Origin: RGIG3009 sp964490085
GTDB lineage: Bacteria > Bacillota > Clostridia > Oscillospirales > Acutalibacteraceae
Assembly (NCBI GenBank): GCA_964490085.1
Contig: CAZBAO010000026.1
Coordinates: 1 to 17,683 of the forward strand
DNA length: 17,683 nt
Reading direction: 5' to 3'
Shown here: positions 1 to 7,026 of the stretch, piece after piece
Layout: each line of letters begins with the position of its first letter
Position numbering within the stretch: position 1 is the stretch's first letter
The notes under the pieces: model-generated
Databases searched by the model: none
What the model was told of the DNA's origin: nothing
The model's input: only the letters and a program-made list of their open reading frames with translations
Position numbers and translations under genes: made by a program

Positions 1-1159
1 CGCGCACGATGGGCAGGATGGGCATCATCAGCTCGTGCTGTACGAAGGGATGATCAAAATCGGTCTCGCAGATGATGCAGCGAATATCCTTGCTGACGTT
101 GATACCGATCTTCGCGAGCAGTACGTCGGCGTCGCGGCCGACGCAGTCGCGGTTGACGATCGTCTTGACCTTGCCGTTTTTATCGGTCTTGCTGACAAGC
201 ACGATATCTGCGAGCTGTTTCGCCTGGTTGGCGTTGATCTGATACGCACCGTTGCGCAGCATGACCGAGATCAGCTCGTCTGCGATATTGCGGAACGCGA
301 ACACTTCCTTTTCCGCGATGCAGGGCAGATTATTATCGAAAGTGCAGCCGTCCAGAATGTCCTTACCGGCTTTGGCAATGTCTGCGGTATCGTCCACGAT
401 GACCGGCGGGTTGCCCGCACCGGCACCGATCGCCTTTTTGCCGGAGGACAGCACGGCGCGCACGACGCCGGGACCGCCGGTGCAAACGAGCAAGCGGATC
501 GACGGATGCGACTGCATGATCGCCGCGGATTCCATCGTGGGTTTTTTCATGGAGCAAACCAGCACATCCGGACCGCCGGCGGCTTTACAAGCGCGGTTGA
601 CGAGGTCGACTGCGTAGTTGGAGGTCGCAATGGCGTTGGGATGGGGGTTGAACACCACACCGTTGCCCGCTGCGATCATACCGATGCTGTTGCAGATGAC
701 GGTCTCACTGGGGTTGGTGCTGGGGGTTATCGCGCCGACGACACCGAACGGTGCCATCTCGACCAGTGTCAGACCGTTGTCACCGGTCTTGGCGGCCGAC
801 ACGATATCCTCGGTGCCGGGGGTCTTATCTGCCACCAGGAGATGCTTGGCGCGCTTGTGGTCCACGCGACCCATACCGGTCTCCGCGACACCCAGTTCCG
901 CCATGATCGGCGCTTCCTCGCGGGTGCGCTTGCGGATCTCAGTGATAATGCGCTCACGCTCCTCCACACTCATTGAACGAACGGCGCGGTAGCCGGCTTC
1001 CGCCGCCTTGATCGCTTCGTTCATATCCTCGTAAATACCGACCAGCTTACGGCCGCCGTACTGGGTGGAATCCCACGACGCGGCGGGGGTGGTCTGAATA
1101 CGATTCAACACTTGATTGACGACCTGACGGATCTCAGCTTCTGAAATCGTTGCTGCCAT
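1..1159 (-). CDS. pduP: CoA-acylating propionaldehyde dehydrogenase (PduP/EutE-like), 3' end beyond window
   Basis: The 386 visible residues form an aldehyde dehydrogenase of the acylating PduP/EutE type, which oxidises an aldehyde (propionaldehyde here, by context) to acyl-CoA with NAD+ inside the microcompartment. The N-terminal stretch ATISEAEIRQVVNQVLNRIQ is an amphipathic encapsulation-peptide helix, followed by a short linker (TTPAASWDSTQYGG) and the catalytic domain. The nucleotide-binding part contains APFGVVGAITPSTNP, and the catalytic cysteine is C280 in NNLPCIAEKE. The start ATG at 1159 has AAGGAGTGAGTAAG before it and lies 5 bp after the ackA stop, so it is the same transcript. 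The reading frame runs open off the left edge; about 80-100 C-terminal residues are expected to be missing. Activity on propionaldehyde rather than acetaldehyde is inferred from the neighbours. Confidence 0.93.
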   Translation of the reverse strand, partial: MAATISEAEIRQVVNQVLNRIQTTPAASWDSTQYGGRKLVGIYEDMNEAIKAAEAGYRAVRSMSVEERERIITEIRKRTREEAPIMAELGVAETGMGRVDHKRAKHLLVADKTPGTEDIVSAAKTGDNGLTLVEMAPFGVVGAITPSTNPSETVICNSIGMIAAGNGVVFNPHPNAIATSNYAVDLVNRACKAAGGPDVLVCSMKKPTMESAAIMQSHPSIRLLVCTGGPGVVRAVLSSGKKAIGAGAGNPPVIVDDTADIAKAGKDILDGCTFDNNLPCIAEKEVFAFRNIADELISVMLRNGAYQINANQAKQLADIVLVSKTDKNGKVKTIVNRDCVGRDADVLLAKIGINVSKDIRCIICETDFDHPFVQHELMMPILPIVR

Positions 1160-1164
1160 CTTAC

Positions 1165-2367
1165 TCACTCCTTGCAAAATTTCATCGTGTCTCTTGCGAT
1201 CATGTATTCCTCATCGGTCGGAATGACCAGTGTACGGACGGCAGCGCCCTCGGCGCTGATGTCCACCGGCTGACCTTTTTTGAGGTTGTCGTTTTTGTCC
1301 TCGTCGATCGCAATACCGAAGCAGGTCATGTTTTCACAGACCATACGGCGCATATTGCTGTCGTTTTCACCGATGCCGGCGGTAAATACCAGCACGTCAA
1401 TGCCGTTCATTTCGGCAATGTAGCTACCGATGTATTTTTTGATGCTGTTTGCCAGCATCCGAATGGCAAGCCCCGCGCGGTAGTTGCCCTCGGCCGCCGC
1501 CGTTGATACGTTGCGGCAATCATTGGAAAGGCCGCTGACGCCCAGCAGACCGGACCGTTTATTCAAGAGAACCTCGACCTCGTCTGCGGTCATGTTCTTC
1601 AGCTTCATAATATAGGGGATCACCGTGGGATCGATGGTGCCGCTGCGCGTGCCCATCGGCACGCCCTCTTGCGGGGTGAAGCCCATCGAGGTGTCGATCG
1701 CGACGCCTCCGTCCACCGCGGTGATGGACGAGCCGTTACCCAAGTGACAGGTGACGATCTTCAATTTCTCGATCGGCTTGCCCACGACCTCAGCCGCCTT
1801 GCCGGACACGTAGCGATGTGAGGTGCCGTGGAAGCCGTAGCGGCGGATCTTGTTCTCGGTATACAGCTCATAGGGGATGGGGTAAATGGTGCGAAAATCC
1901 TCCATGCTCGAATAGAACGAGGTGTCGAACACACCGACTTGAGGGGTATTCTTCATCAACCTTCGGCACGCCTTCATACCGCTGATCGCCGGGGGCCCGT
2001 GCAGGGGATTGATCGGTACGATGGTTTCCAGATATGCGATAACCTCGTTATCCACGAGGGTGGACTGCTTATATTTCTCACCACCGTGCGCCACGCGGTG
2101 ACCGACCGCGTCGATCTCGTCGATGCTTGCGATCACACCGAGCTCGGGGTCGGTGAGCAGGTTGAGCACCAGCTCCAACGCCGCTTCGTGTGAGGGGAGT
2201 GCGGGCTCGGCCTTATAATCGTCAGCGTCGGGACGCTTGTGAGTGACGACACCCTTTGTGTCACCGATGCGCTCACAGTTACCCTTGGCGAGCACCGCAC
2301 CGTTGTCCATGTCAAACAGCTGATATTTGAGCGAGGAGCTGCCCGCGTTGATGACGAGGATCTTCAT
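1165..2367 (-). CDS. ackA: Acetate/propionate kinase
   Basis: This is a full-length (400 aa) acetate kinase family member of the ASKHA fold. The family signature NAGSSSLKYQLF is at the N-terminus, followed by GHRVAHGGEKY, the FHGTSHRYV segment, the phosphate loop CHLGNGSS and GIGENDSNMRR near the C-terminus. It interconverts acyl phosphate + ADP with carboxylate + ATP. Sitting between the regulator and the acylating aldehyde dehydrogenase of a propanediol-type microcompartment, its physiological substrate is probably propionyl phosphate (the PduW role), though sequence cannot separate AckA from PduW here. The phosphotransacylase that must come between AldDH and this enzyme is not in the window and may lie beyond the left edge. 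RBS AAAGGATG precedes the ATG. Confidence 0.95.
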   Translation of the reverse strand: MKILVINAGSSSLKYQLFDMDNGAVLAKGNCERIGDTKGVVTHKRPDADDYKAEPALPSHEAALELVLNLLTDPELGVIASIDEIDAVGHRVAHGGEKYKQSTLVDNEVIAYLETIVPINPLHGPPAISGMKACRRLMKNTPQVGVFDTSFYSSMEDFRTIYPIPYELYTENKIRRYGFHGTSHRYVSGKAAEVVGKPIEKLKIVTCHLGNGSSITAVDGGVAIDTSMGFTPQEGVPMGTRSGTIDPTVIPYIMKLKNMTADEVEVLLNKRSGLLGVSGLSNDCRNVSTAAAEGNYRAGLAIRMLANSIKKYIGSYIAEMNGIDVLVFTAGIGENDSNMRRMVCENMTCFGIAIDEDKNDNLKKGQPVDISAEGAAVRTLVIPTDEEYMIARDTMKFCKE

Positions 2368-2385
2368 GTGATATCATCCTTTCGG

Positions 2386-3144
2386 TCAGTAAATCAGTTC
2401 AACATCTTTGTTCTTGAGGTATTCCACCCAGCGATCGTCGGGCTTCTCATCGGTCACGACGGTGTCGATGTCAGCGACATCGCACACCTTGACGAATGAG
2501 ATCTTGTCAAATTTGGTGCCGTCCACCGCCAGCACCTTGCGGTTGGCGGCGGAGAAGATCGCTTGCTTGATCTGACAATCCTTTTCATTGGAATCGGTGA
2601 TACCCATCGACATATCCATGCCCTTGGACGAGCAGACCGCCAGATCGACGTGGAATCCGCGGATCATTTTCTCCGCGGTCGTGCCGACCATGGCGAGCGC
2701 GCCTTCTTTCAAGGTGCCGCCGGTGGAAAGTACGTTCCAGCCTTCTTTATCGGCGAGCTCCAGCAGGATCTCGACCGAGTTGGTTATCAAGGTAATGTTT
2801 TTACGGGATTTGATGTACTTGGTCACGAAGATCGCAGTGGAGCTGGCGTCTAACATGACGTAGTCGCCGTCGTGGATCATCTCACCGATCTTCTCCGCAA
2901 TGCGTTGCTTACGATCGACGTTTGCACGCTTGCGGACACTGAAGGGCAGGTCGGTGTTCATCGTCTGGGTGGCTACCGCACCGCCGTAGGTCTTTTTTGC
3001 CAAGCCGTCCTTATCCAGTTTTTCCAGATCGCGGCGAATGGTCTCTTCCGTTACGCCGAAGTCACGGCTCAGATCCGCAACTATGACTTTTCCGTCCTGC
3101 GTTAAGCGGGAGAGGATCGCATTTCGCCGTTCGATTGCGAGCAT
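2386..3144 (-). CDS. DeoR-family transcriptional regulator
   Basis: 252 aa from the preferred start. The N-terminus holds a winged helix-turn-helix with the family hallmark VTEETIRRDLEKL and the following KTYGGAV. The C-terminal part is the DeoR sensor domain related to sugar-phosphate isomerases (SSTAIFVTKYI, TNSVEILLEL, GGTLKEGALAMVG, VDLAVCSSKGMD, VLAVDGTKFDK). DeoR regulators generally sense phosphorylated sugars, which suits a deoxy-sugar pathway in which an aldolase consumes a sugar phosphate. A frame start at 3150 is only 2 nt from the AGGAGG. The ATG at 3144 is 8 nt from it and is preferred, giving MLAIERRNAIL. The gene is embedded in the operon, so it would autoregulate if it acts on the promoters at 9.6 and 13.8 kb. 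That target assignment is inference. Confidence 0.9.
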   Translation of the reverse strand: MLAIERRNAILSRLTQDGKVIVADLSRDFGVTEETIRRDLEKLDKDGLAKKTYGGAVATQTMNTDLPFSVRKRANVDRKQRIAEKIGEMIHDGDYVMLDASSTAIFVTKYIKSRKNITLITNSVEILLELADKEGWNVLSTGGTLKEGALAMVGTTAEKMIRGFHVDLAVCSSKGMDMSMGITDSNEKDCQIKQAIFSAANRKVLAVDGTKFDKISFVKVCDVADIDTVVTDEKPDDRWVEYLKNKDVELIY

Positions 3145-3182
3145 CGCCATGACCTCCTTTACCGGAATTTAGTGCCCCTGCT

Positions 3183-3731
3183 TTACAGAATGCTGCGCCA
3201 CATTTTCTCGTCGGGATGGGGGATGATCGCACTGTCGAGGTACATACCGGCGTCGCCGGCACCCTTTTGTGCATTGCTGATGGCGGCCTGTACTGCTGCT
3301 ATCTCGCCGGTAAGCAGCAGGTATGATTTGCCGCACATGCCGCGTGCGAGGCGTAGCTCTACCAGCTCGACCTGAGCAGTTTTGGCGGCGACGTCCGCGG
3401 CAACGATGGCCGCGGCAGCCGTAAAGGTTTCTAAAACGCCGAGTGCGTTCGGACTGCCGATATCGGTCGATCCGTACAACGCGCTGAAAATGGACTCGTG
3501 GGGATTGCCGAGCACGAAGCTGTCGATCAAGGTGTCGGGATAGTGCGTCGACGCGGCATCGACGGCTGCTTTAACGGCGCTCAGATCGCCGCTGATAAGG
3601 ACCATGTATTTGCCGGGACAGACGGTGCTGGCTTCGAGCACCTCCACCTCTGCAGTCTTGACCATTCGATCTGCGGCCATCATGCCGGAGGATACGGTTT
3701 TATATTCGACCATGCCGATCGCTTTTTTCAT
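3183..3731 (-). CDS. pduT: Tandem-BMC trimeric shell protein, PduT-type with Fe-S cysteine
   Basis: 182 aa with two BMC domains in tandem (about residues 3-85 and 95-178; GMVEYKTVSSGMMAADRMVK and GVLETFTAAAAIVAADVAAK begin them). It should form pseudohexameric trimers in the shell. The first-domain pore loop reads STVCPGKYM with its cysteine at residue 38, the same number as the cysteine that anchors the [4Fe-4S] cluster at the three-fold axis of Salmonella/Citrobacter PduT. The match therefore supports a metal-binding pore. The start codon overlaps the stop of the upstream RnfC-like gene by one base (TAATG), which couples the translation of the two proposed electron-transfer partners. Identification as BMC-T is certain; cluster binding is inference from known PduT. 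Confidence 0.93.
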   Translation of the reverse strand: MKKAIGMVEYKTVSSGMMAADRMVKTAEVEVLEASTVCPGKYMVLISGDLSAVKAAVDAASTHYPDTLIDSFVLGNPHESIFSALYGSTDIGSPNALGVLETFTAAAAIVAADVAAKTAQVELVELRLARGMCGKSYLLLTGEIAAVQAAISNAQKGAGDAGMYLDSAIIPHPDEKMWRSIL

Positions 3732-5062
3732 TAGGCATCCTCCTTAATCAGTGTAATGACCGAGTCGCTGACAGAGCTGACCGTCGCGCTGACCGGCGCG
3801 TGAATGTTGACGCTGAGCGCGTTTTCCGCCGCTGTGGCGATCACCTGATCGGCGACCACCTTGTCACCGGCGGCGACAACCGCTTTGGCGGGAGCGCCGA
3901 TATGCTGTGACAGCAGTATGCGGAGTTCCTTGCCGGACGGTACGGCATCGGATAACGGTGCCGGTTTGTCGTAGGCGGTCAGCTTTAGACGCGCCATCAA
4001 ACGGTTCATCGGTACTCGGCGGTAGTCACGGGCCGGATTGACCGGCTGTACCTCCGGTGCGGGCGGTTTGACGCCGTTTTGCCGAAGCCCGCTTTTGCAA
4101 GCGGCAAGCAGTGTGCGGGGGGCGAGCCCCTGACCGCAGGAATACAGCTCACACAGACCGCAGCCGACGCAGTAAAATGAGTTGAGATACGGTGTCGCGT
4201 CGTTGGTGACGCCGTTGGACGCGTACAGCATAAACTTGTGTGGCTCGATCGGGTGTCCCAGCATGTGACGGGGACACAGGTCGGTGCAATAGTTGCACTG
4301 ACAGCACGCCGCCATGGCGCGCTTCATATCCACAAACGGTTTCGCTTGCTTTTTCTCGATCAGCAGATGATCGTCCGGTAACACCAGCACGGCGTTTGTC
4401 GTTCGGGTGACCGGCTCGTAGCTGCTGCCGATGCGGCCCATCATCGGGCCACCCATCAGATACGCCGGATGCGGTGTGGTGACACCGCCGGCAAGTGCTA
4501 ACAATTCGCTGATGGCCGTGCCGATCGGCACCTTGAAGGTGGCGGGGGAGGCGACCTCGCCCGCCACGGTCACATACTTGTGTGTGACCGGCTGACCGCC
4601 GAGCAGGTTTGCCACGTTGAGGATCGTTTCAACGTTAAAGACCGTGACGCCGACCGCGATGGGCAGTCCCCCCGCGGGCACGACGCGGCCTGTGGCCTCG
4701 TAGATCAGAACGACCTCGTCGCCGGCAGGGTATACCGCCGGCAGACGGCAGATCGACATATTTGAGTAGGCCGCCATGTAGTGTTCAACGGCTTCAATGG
4801 TCTGCTTGTAATGCTTTTTGATGCCGATGATGACCGATTTGGCGCCTATTGTTTTCGCAATCAGATCAAATGCGCTGAGGATCTTTTCCGCGTGCTGCTC
4901 CAATAGCTGTTGATGCAGTTTTAAGAGCGGCTCGCATTCCGCGCAGTTGAGGATAAGGGTGTCGGCGCGCTCGTCCAGTTTCGCATACGAGGGGAAACCG
5001 GCACCGCCGGCGCCGACCACGCCACCCTCACGAAGAAGGGTCTTGAGTTCAGTTATGTTCAT
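3731..5062 (-). CDS. pduS: RnfC-like flavin/Fe-S oxidoreductase, PduS-type
   Basis: 443 aa. The N-terminus has the glycine-rich NADH/FMN site GGVVGAGGAGFPSY (residues 13-26), then NCAECEPLL and the RnfC-like central domain with VYPAGDEVVLIYEATGRVVPAGGLP. Two ferredoxin-like cysteine sets follow, C253-C256-C259-C263-P and C298-C301-C304-C309, suggesting two [4Fe-4S] clusters. The C-terminal 60 residues look like a barrel-sandwich/SLBB-type segment. In coenzyme B12 Pdu operons PduS is a cobalamin reductase. Here the dehydratase is a glycyl radical enzyme, so a general role is more likely: moving electrons between luminal NADH and the PduT pore cluster. It overlaps the PduN-like gene upstream by 14 bp and the pduT start by 1 bp. 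Confidence 0.93.
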   Translation of the reverse strand: MNITELKTLLREGGVVGAGGAGFPSYAKLDERADTLILNCAECEPLLKLHQQLLEQHAEKILSAFDLIAKTIGAKSVIIGIKKHYKQTIEAVEHYMAAYSNMSICRLPAVYPAGDEVVLIYEATGRVVPAGGLPIAVGVTVFNVETILNVANLLGGQPVTHKYVTVAGEVASPATFKVPIGTAISELLALAGGVTTPHPAYLMGGPMMGRIGSSYEPVTRTTNAVLVLPDDHLLIEKKQAKPFVDMKRAMAACCQCNYCTDLCPRHMLGHPIEPHKFMLYASNGVTNDATPYLNSFYCVGCGLCELYSCGQGLAPRTLLAACKSGLRQNGVKPPAPEVQPVNPARDYRRVPMNRLMARLKLTAYDKPAPLSDAVPSGKELRILLSQHIGAPAKAVVAAGDKVVADQVIATAAENALSVNIHAPVSATVSSVSDSVITLIKEDA

Positions 5063-5330
5063 GGTTATTCAGTCCTATGCCGTTATCCACGATGCCGACG
5101 ATCGCGGCATCCACGGGAGCGTTTTCCATGTTGCAGCCAATGCGGGCCGCACTGCCGGTTGCTACCAAAACGAGCTCACCGATGCCGGCGCCGACGTTGT
5201 CGATAGCAACGATGTTGGAGGAGCTGTCGCCCATATCGGCGAGAGGCTCAACCACCATAAATTTACTGCCGATCAAGTTGTCATTTTTACGTGTGGAAAC
5301 GATGCTTCCCACAACTTTCCCGACGATCAT
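5049..5330 (-). CDS. pduN: Pentameric shell vertex protein (BMC-P, PduN/EutN/CcmL family)
   Basis: 93 aa from the ATG at 5330, which sits after AAAGGTGAGGAAC; the frame is open further upstream but has no family similarity there. The chain begins MIVGKVVGSIVSTRKNDNL and ends with GIVDNGIGLNN, the usual extent of the EutN/CcmL oligonucleotide-binding-like barrel. Such proteins cap the five-fold vertices of the polyhedral shell. It is the only BMC-P gene visible in the window. It overlaps the start of the RnfC-like gene by 14 bp, so the two are probably translationally coupled. An 87-bp gap containing a stem-loop separates it from the preceding BMC-H gene. Confidence 0.93.
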   Translation of the reverse strand: MIVGKVVGSIVSTRKNDNLIGSKFMVVEPLADMGDSSSNIVAIDNVGAGIGELVLVATGSAARIGCNMENAPVDAAIVGIVDNGIGLNNHEHN

Positions 5331-5372
5331 GTTCCTCACCTTTTCTGAAGTAATGTTTGTGTGATGGGGAGA

Positions 5373-5402
5373 ATGCGGAGGGAGCGGATGCCCCCTCCGC
5401 AT
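5373..5402 (-). repeat. Intercistronic stem-loop between shell genes
   Basis: ATGCGGAGGG (5373-5382) is followed after 10 nt by its perfect reverse complement CCCTCCGCAT (5393-5402). It lies in the 87-bp gap between the first-listed BMC-H gene and pduN. No T-run follows on the minus strand (the tail is TCTCCCC), so it does not look like an intrinsic terminator. RNA processing, 3'-end protection of the shell-gene message or attenuation are possible. Confidence 0.5.
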
Positions 5403-5417
5403 GAACCATACAAATAC

Positions 5418-5696
5418 TTATTTGAGTACGGGCAGGATCTTCTCCACATCGCCATGGGGTCTCGGGATGACGTGCGTCGCAATGACTTCGCCCAGACGCG
5501 CAGCGGAAGACGAACCGGCTTCCACAGCGGACTTAACAGCGCCGACATCGCCGCGAACCATGACGGACACGAGTCCGGAACCGATCTTCTCGGTGCCGAT
5601 CAGGACGACGTTCGCAGCTTTGACCATAGCGTCAGCAGCTTCGATAGCGGCGACCAGACCTCTGGTTTCGACCATACCTAATGCTTCCAGTGCCAT
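5418..5696 (-). CDS. BMC-H hexameric shell protein (PduA/PduJ-like), copy 1
   Basis: 92 aa, a single canonical BMC domain beginning MALEALGMVETRGLVAAIEA and ending HVIPRPHGDVEKILPVLK. The pore loop is the canonical KIGSGLVSVMVRGDVG, as in PduA/PduJ, whose hexamers form the shell facets and admit small polar diols. A perfect AAGGAGG lies 8 nt before the ATG at 5696. It is the third of three nearly identical BMC-H genes in this array (with 5733-6095 and 6402-6677), differing from them mainly near the C-terminal third (SSSAARLGEVIA) and at the last residues. Position downstream of two other shell genes with a strong RBS suggests high expression. Confidence 0.96.
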   Translation of the reverse strand: MALEALGMVETRGLVAAIEAADAMVKAANVVLIGTEKIGSGLVSVMVRGDVGAVKSAVEAGSSSAARLGEVIATHVIPRPHGDVEKILPVLK

Positions 5697-5732
5697 TGTT
5701 GTTTCCTCCTTGTGTTATTTTGTTTGGTAGAC

Positions 5733-6095
5733 TTATTTCAGCTCCGGCAAGATCTTCTCGACGTCGCTGTGGGGTCTCGGGATCACGTGGGTCGCAACCA
5801 ATTCGCCCAGCGTAGATGCGGACGTAGAACCGGCTTCGACAGCAGCTTTGACAGCGCCGACATCGCCGCGAACCATGACGGACACAAGTCCGGAGCCGAT
5901 CTTCTCGGTACCGATCAGGGTCACGTTCGCAGCTTTGACCATTGCGTCAGCAGCTTCGACGGCGGCCACCAGACCTCTGGTTTCGACCATACCCAATGCT
6001 TCCAGTGCCATACTCTTTACCTCCTTTACCGGTTCTACTTCGGGCGCCGCGTTCGGCGCCTCAGTGGGGACCTTTTTTTGTTCAGCCATTTTCAT
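5733..6095 (-). CDS. BMC-H shell protein (PduA-like), copy 2, with possible N-terminal extension and internal start
   Basis: The frame from ATG 6095 gives 120 aa: about 28 residues rich in Pro, Glu, Lys and Ala (MKMAEQKKVPTEAPNAAPEV and on) and then a full PduA-like BMC domain starting MALEALGMVETRG. A second ATG at 6011, at the exact point where the paralogues start, has an excellent AAAGGAGG 8 nt upstream and would give a 92-aa canonical protein. The upstream start overlaps the end of the previous shell gene by 14 bp and has a weaker GGCAGGGA. Either the extension is untranslated coincidence, or both forms are made as with PduB/PduB'. The pore loop is canonical KIGSGLV. The BMC-H identity is certain; the start is not. 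Confidence 0.9.
   Translation of the reverse strand: MKMAEQKKVPTEAPNAAPEVEPVKEVKSMALEALGMVETRGLVAAVEAADAMVKAANVTLIGTEKIGSGLVSVMVRGDVGAVKAAVEAGSTSASTLGELVATHVIPRPHSDVEKILPELK
6011..6027 (-). promoter_or_regulatory. Strong internal Shine-Dalgarno and ATG within the copy 2 BMC-H gene
   Basis: On the minus strand AAAGGAGG (6027-6020) is followed by 8 nt and ATG (6011), in frame with the longer reading frame that begins at 6095. This is a better ribosome binding site than that of the longer form. It decides that at least the 92-aa form is likely made. The same bases encode Val-Lys-Glu-Val-Lys-Ser in the long form. Confidence 0.75.
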
Positions 6096-6387
6096 TCCCT
6101 GCCTTCTTTTGGATTCGAGCGGCGCTCAAATTGATCATCCGCATGGTTTCCTCGTGCGGGCTGGCAATGACGGCATGAGCAACGGGTTTTGAGATTGCAT
6201 TTGCGCACGCGTTTTCTACGGCGGCGGTGACAGCCGACACGTCGCCTTGCACGACGATGGTGACCAGGCGGCCGCCGAGCTTACGCTCCCATGTGACAAA
6301 TTCCACACTGGCGGATTTGCACATAATGTCCAAGCAATCGATTCCGGCGGTTACGCCGGACACTTCAACCAGTCCTAAAGACTTCAT
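6082..6387 (-). CDS. Divergent BMC-H shell protein with altered pore loop
   Basis: 101 aa, a BMC domain (MKSLGLVEVSGVTAGIDCLD to about residue 86) followed by a short basic/polar tail (SAARIQKKAGNENG). Compared with the three PduA-like copies it is distant. The pore segment reads RKLGGRLVTIVVQGD, so the usual KIGSGL becomes KLGGRL, placing an arginine beside the pore, and there are extra cysteines in the first helix region (DCLDIMCK). It therefore probably contributes a differently charged pore or a minor specialised tile. The RBS AAGGAG lies 10 nt before ATG 6387; the gene end overlaps the long form of the next shell gene. The tail might be read as a docking or disordered extension, but that is not shown. 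Confidence 0.92.
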   Translation of the reverse strand: MKSLGLVEVSGVTAGIDCLDIMCKSASVEFVTWERKLGGRLVTIVVQGDVSAVTAAVENACANAISKPVAHAVIASPHEETMRMINLSAARIQKKAGNENG

Positions 6388-6401
6388 GTTAGAATCGCTC
6401 C

Positions 6402-6677
6402 TTAGAATTTCGGAAGGATCTTCTCCACGTCAGCGTGAGGACGCGGGATGACGTGAACGGCAACCAGCTCTCCCAAACGGGAAGCGGAGTTGGAGCCGGC
6501 TTCGACGGCGGCTTTGACAGCGCCGACGTCGCCGCGAACCATGACGGATACGAGTCCGGAACCGATCTTTTCGGTACCGATGAGGGTGACCTCTGCTGCT
6601 TTGACCATTGCATCGGCAGCTTCGATGGCGGCGGTGAGGCCGCGGGTTTCTACCATACCAAGTGCTTCGTTAGACAT
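6402..6677 (-). CDS. BMC-H hexameric shell protein (PduA/PduJ-like), copy 3
   Basis: 91 aa, canonical single BMC domain (MSNEALGMVETRGLTAAIEA, pore KIGSGLVSVMVRGDVG, C-terminus HVIPRPHADVEKILPKF). It is nearly identical in sequence to the other two PduA-like copies and is the first of the three to be transcribed. GGGAGG lies 9 nt before ATG 6677. Hexamers of this type build the facets and provide the diol-permeable pore. Only 14 bp separate its stop from the next start, in keeping with a single polycistronic message. Confidence 0.95.
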   Translation of the reverse strand: MSNEALGMVETRGLTAAIEAADAMVKAAEVTLIGTEKIGSGLVSVMVRGDVGAVKAAVEAGSNSASRLGELVAVHVIPRPHADVEKILPKF

Positions 6678-6697
6678 AGTGTATATCCTCCCTTAAG

Positions 6698-7012
6698 TTA
6701 ATTCTTATCGAAAGCATTGATCTTGAGCATCGGCTCGGTATCCGGCTCGGTGCTGCTCATGATGTGTGTCGTGACAACACCGGACACCCCTTTGGCAGCT
6801 TCGGCGGCGGCCTCCACGGCGGCGGTGACGTTGTCGATCGTGCCGCGGAACTTGACCGCGACGATGAGCGGGACTGTGAGGCTGTCGGGGTTGCCGGGCT
6901 TGTTCTTGTCGAAATGCTCGACCGTCACGTCAGCAGCCTTGCAGCCGGCATCGCACGCGACAAACGCGGCTACCAAGCCGTATACTTCAATAATACCGGT
7001 GGCGTTTCCCAT
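6698..7012 (-). CDS. BMC-H shell protein with enlarged pore loop
   Basis: 104 aa. The chain starts as a BMC domain (MGNATGIIEVYGLVAAFVAC, DAGCKAADVTVEHF) and then carries a longer loop, DKNKPGNPDSLTVPLIVAV, where PduA-like proteins have the short EKIGSGLVSVM pore hairpin; KFRGTIDNVTAAVEAA resumes the fold. The insertion is about ten residues, with two prolines. In BMC-H hexamers this loop faces the central pore, so the pore of this protein must differ in size or gating. The RBS (AAGGGG overlapping the ADH stop) is weaker than those of the canonical shell genes, so it may be a minor component. BMC membership is secure; any specific transport or metal-binding role is unknown, and the loop has no cysteine. 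Confidence 0.9.
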   Translation of the reverse strand: MGNATGIIEVYGLVAAFVACDAGCKAADVTVEHFDKNKPGNPDSLTVPLIVAVKFRGTIDNVTAAVEAAAEAAKGVSGVVTTHIMSSTEPDTEPMLKINAFDKN

Positions 7013-7026
7013 GATTTACTCGCCCC

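Noticed and set aside
35..976. 313-codon open frame on the plus strand over the aldehyde dehydrogenase
   Set aside because: It is antisense to a clear PduP-like coding sequence, has no family similarity and no good RBS; such frames arise from the GC-rich codon pattern.
5418..6677. Repeated DNA blocks considered as an insertion element or CRISPR-like array
   Set aside because: The repetition is explained by paralogous BMC-H coding sequences; there are no short regular spacers, terminal repeats or transposase.
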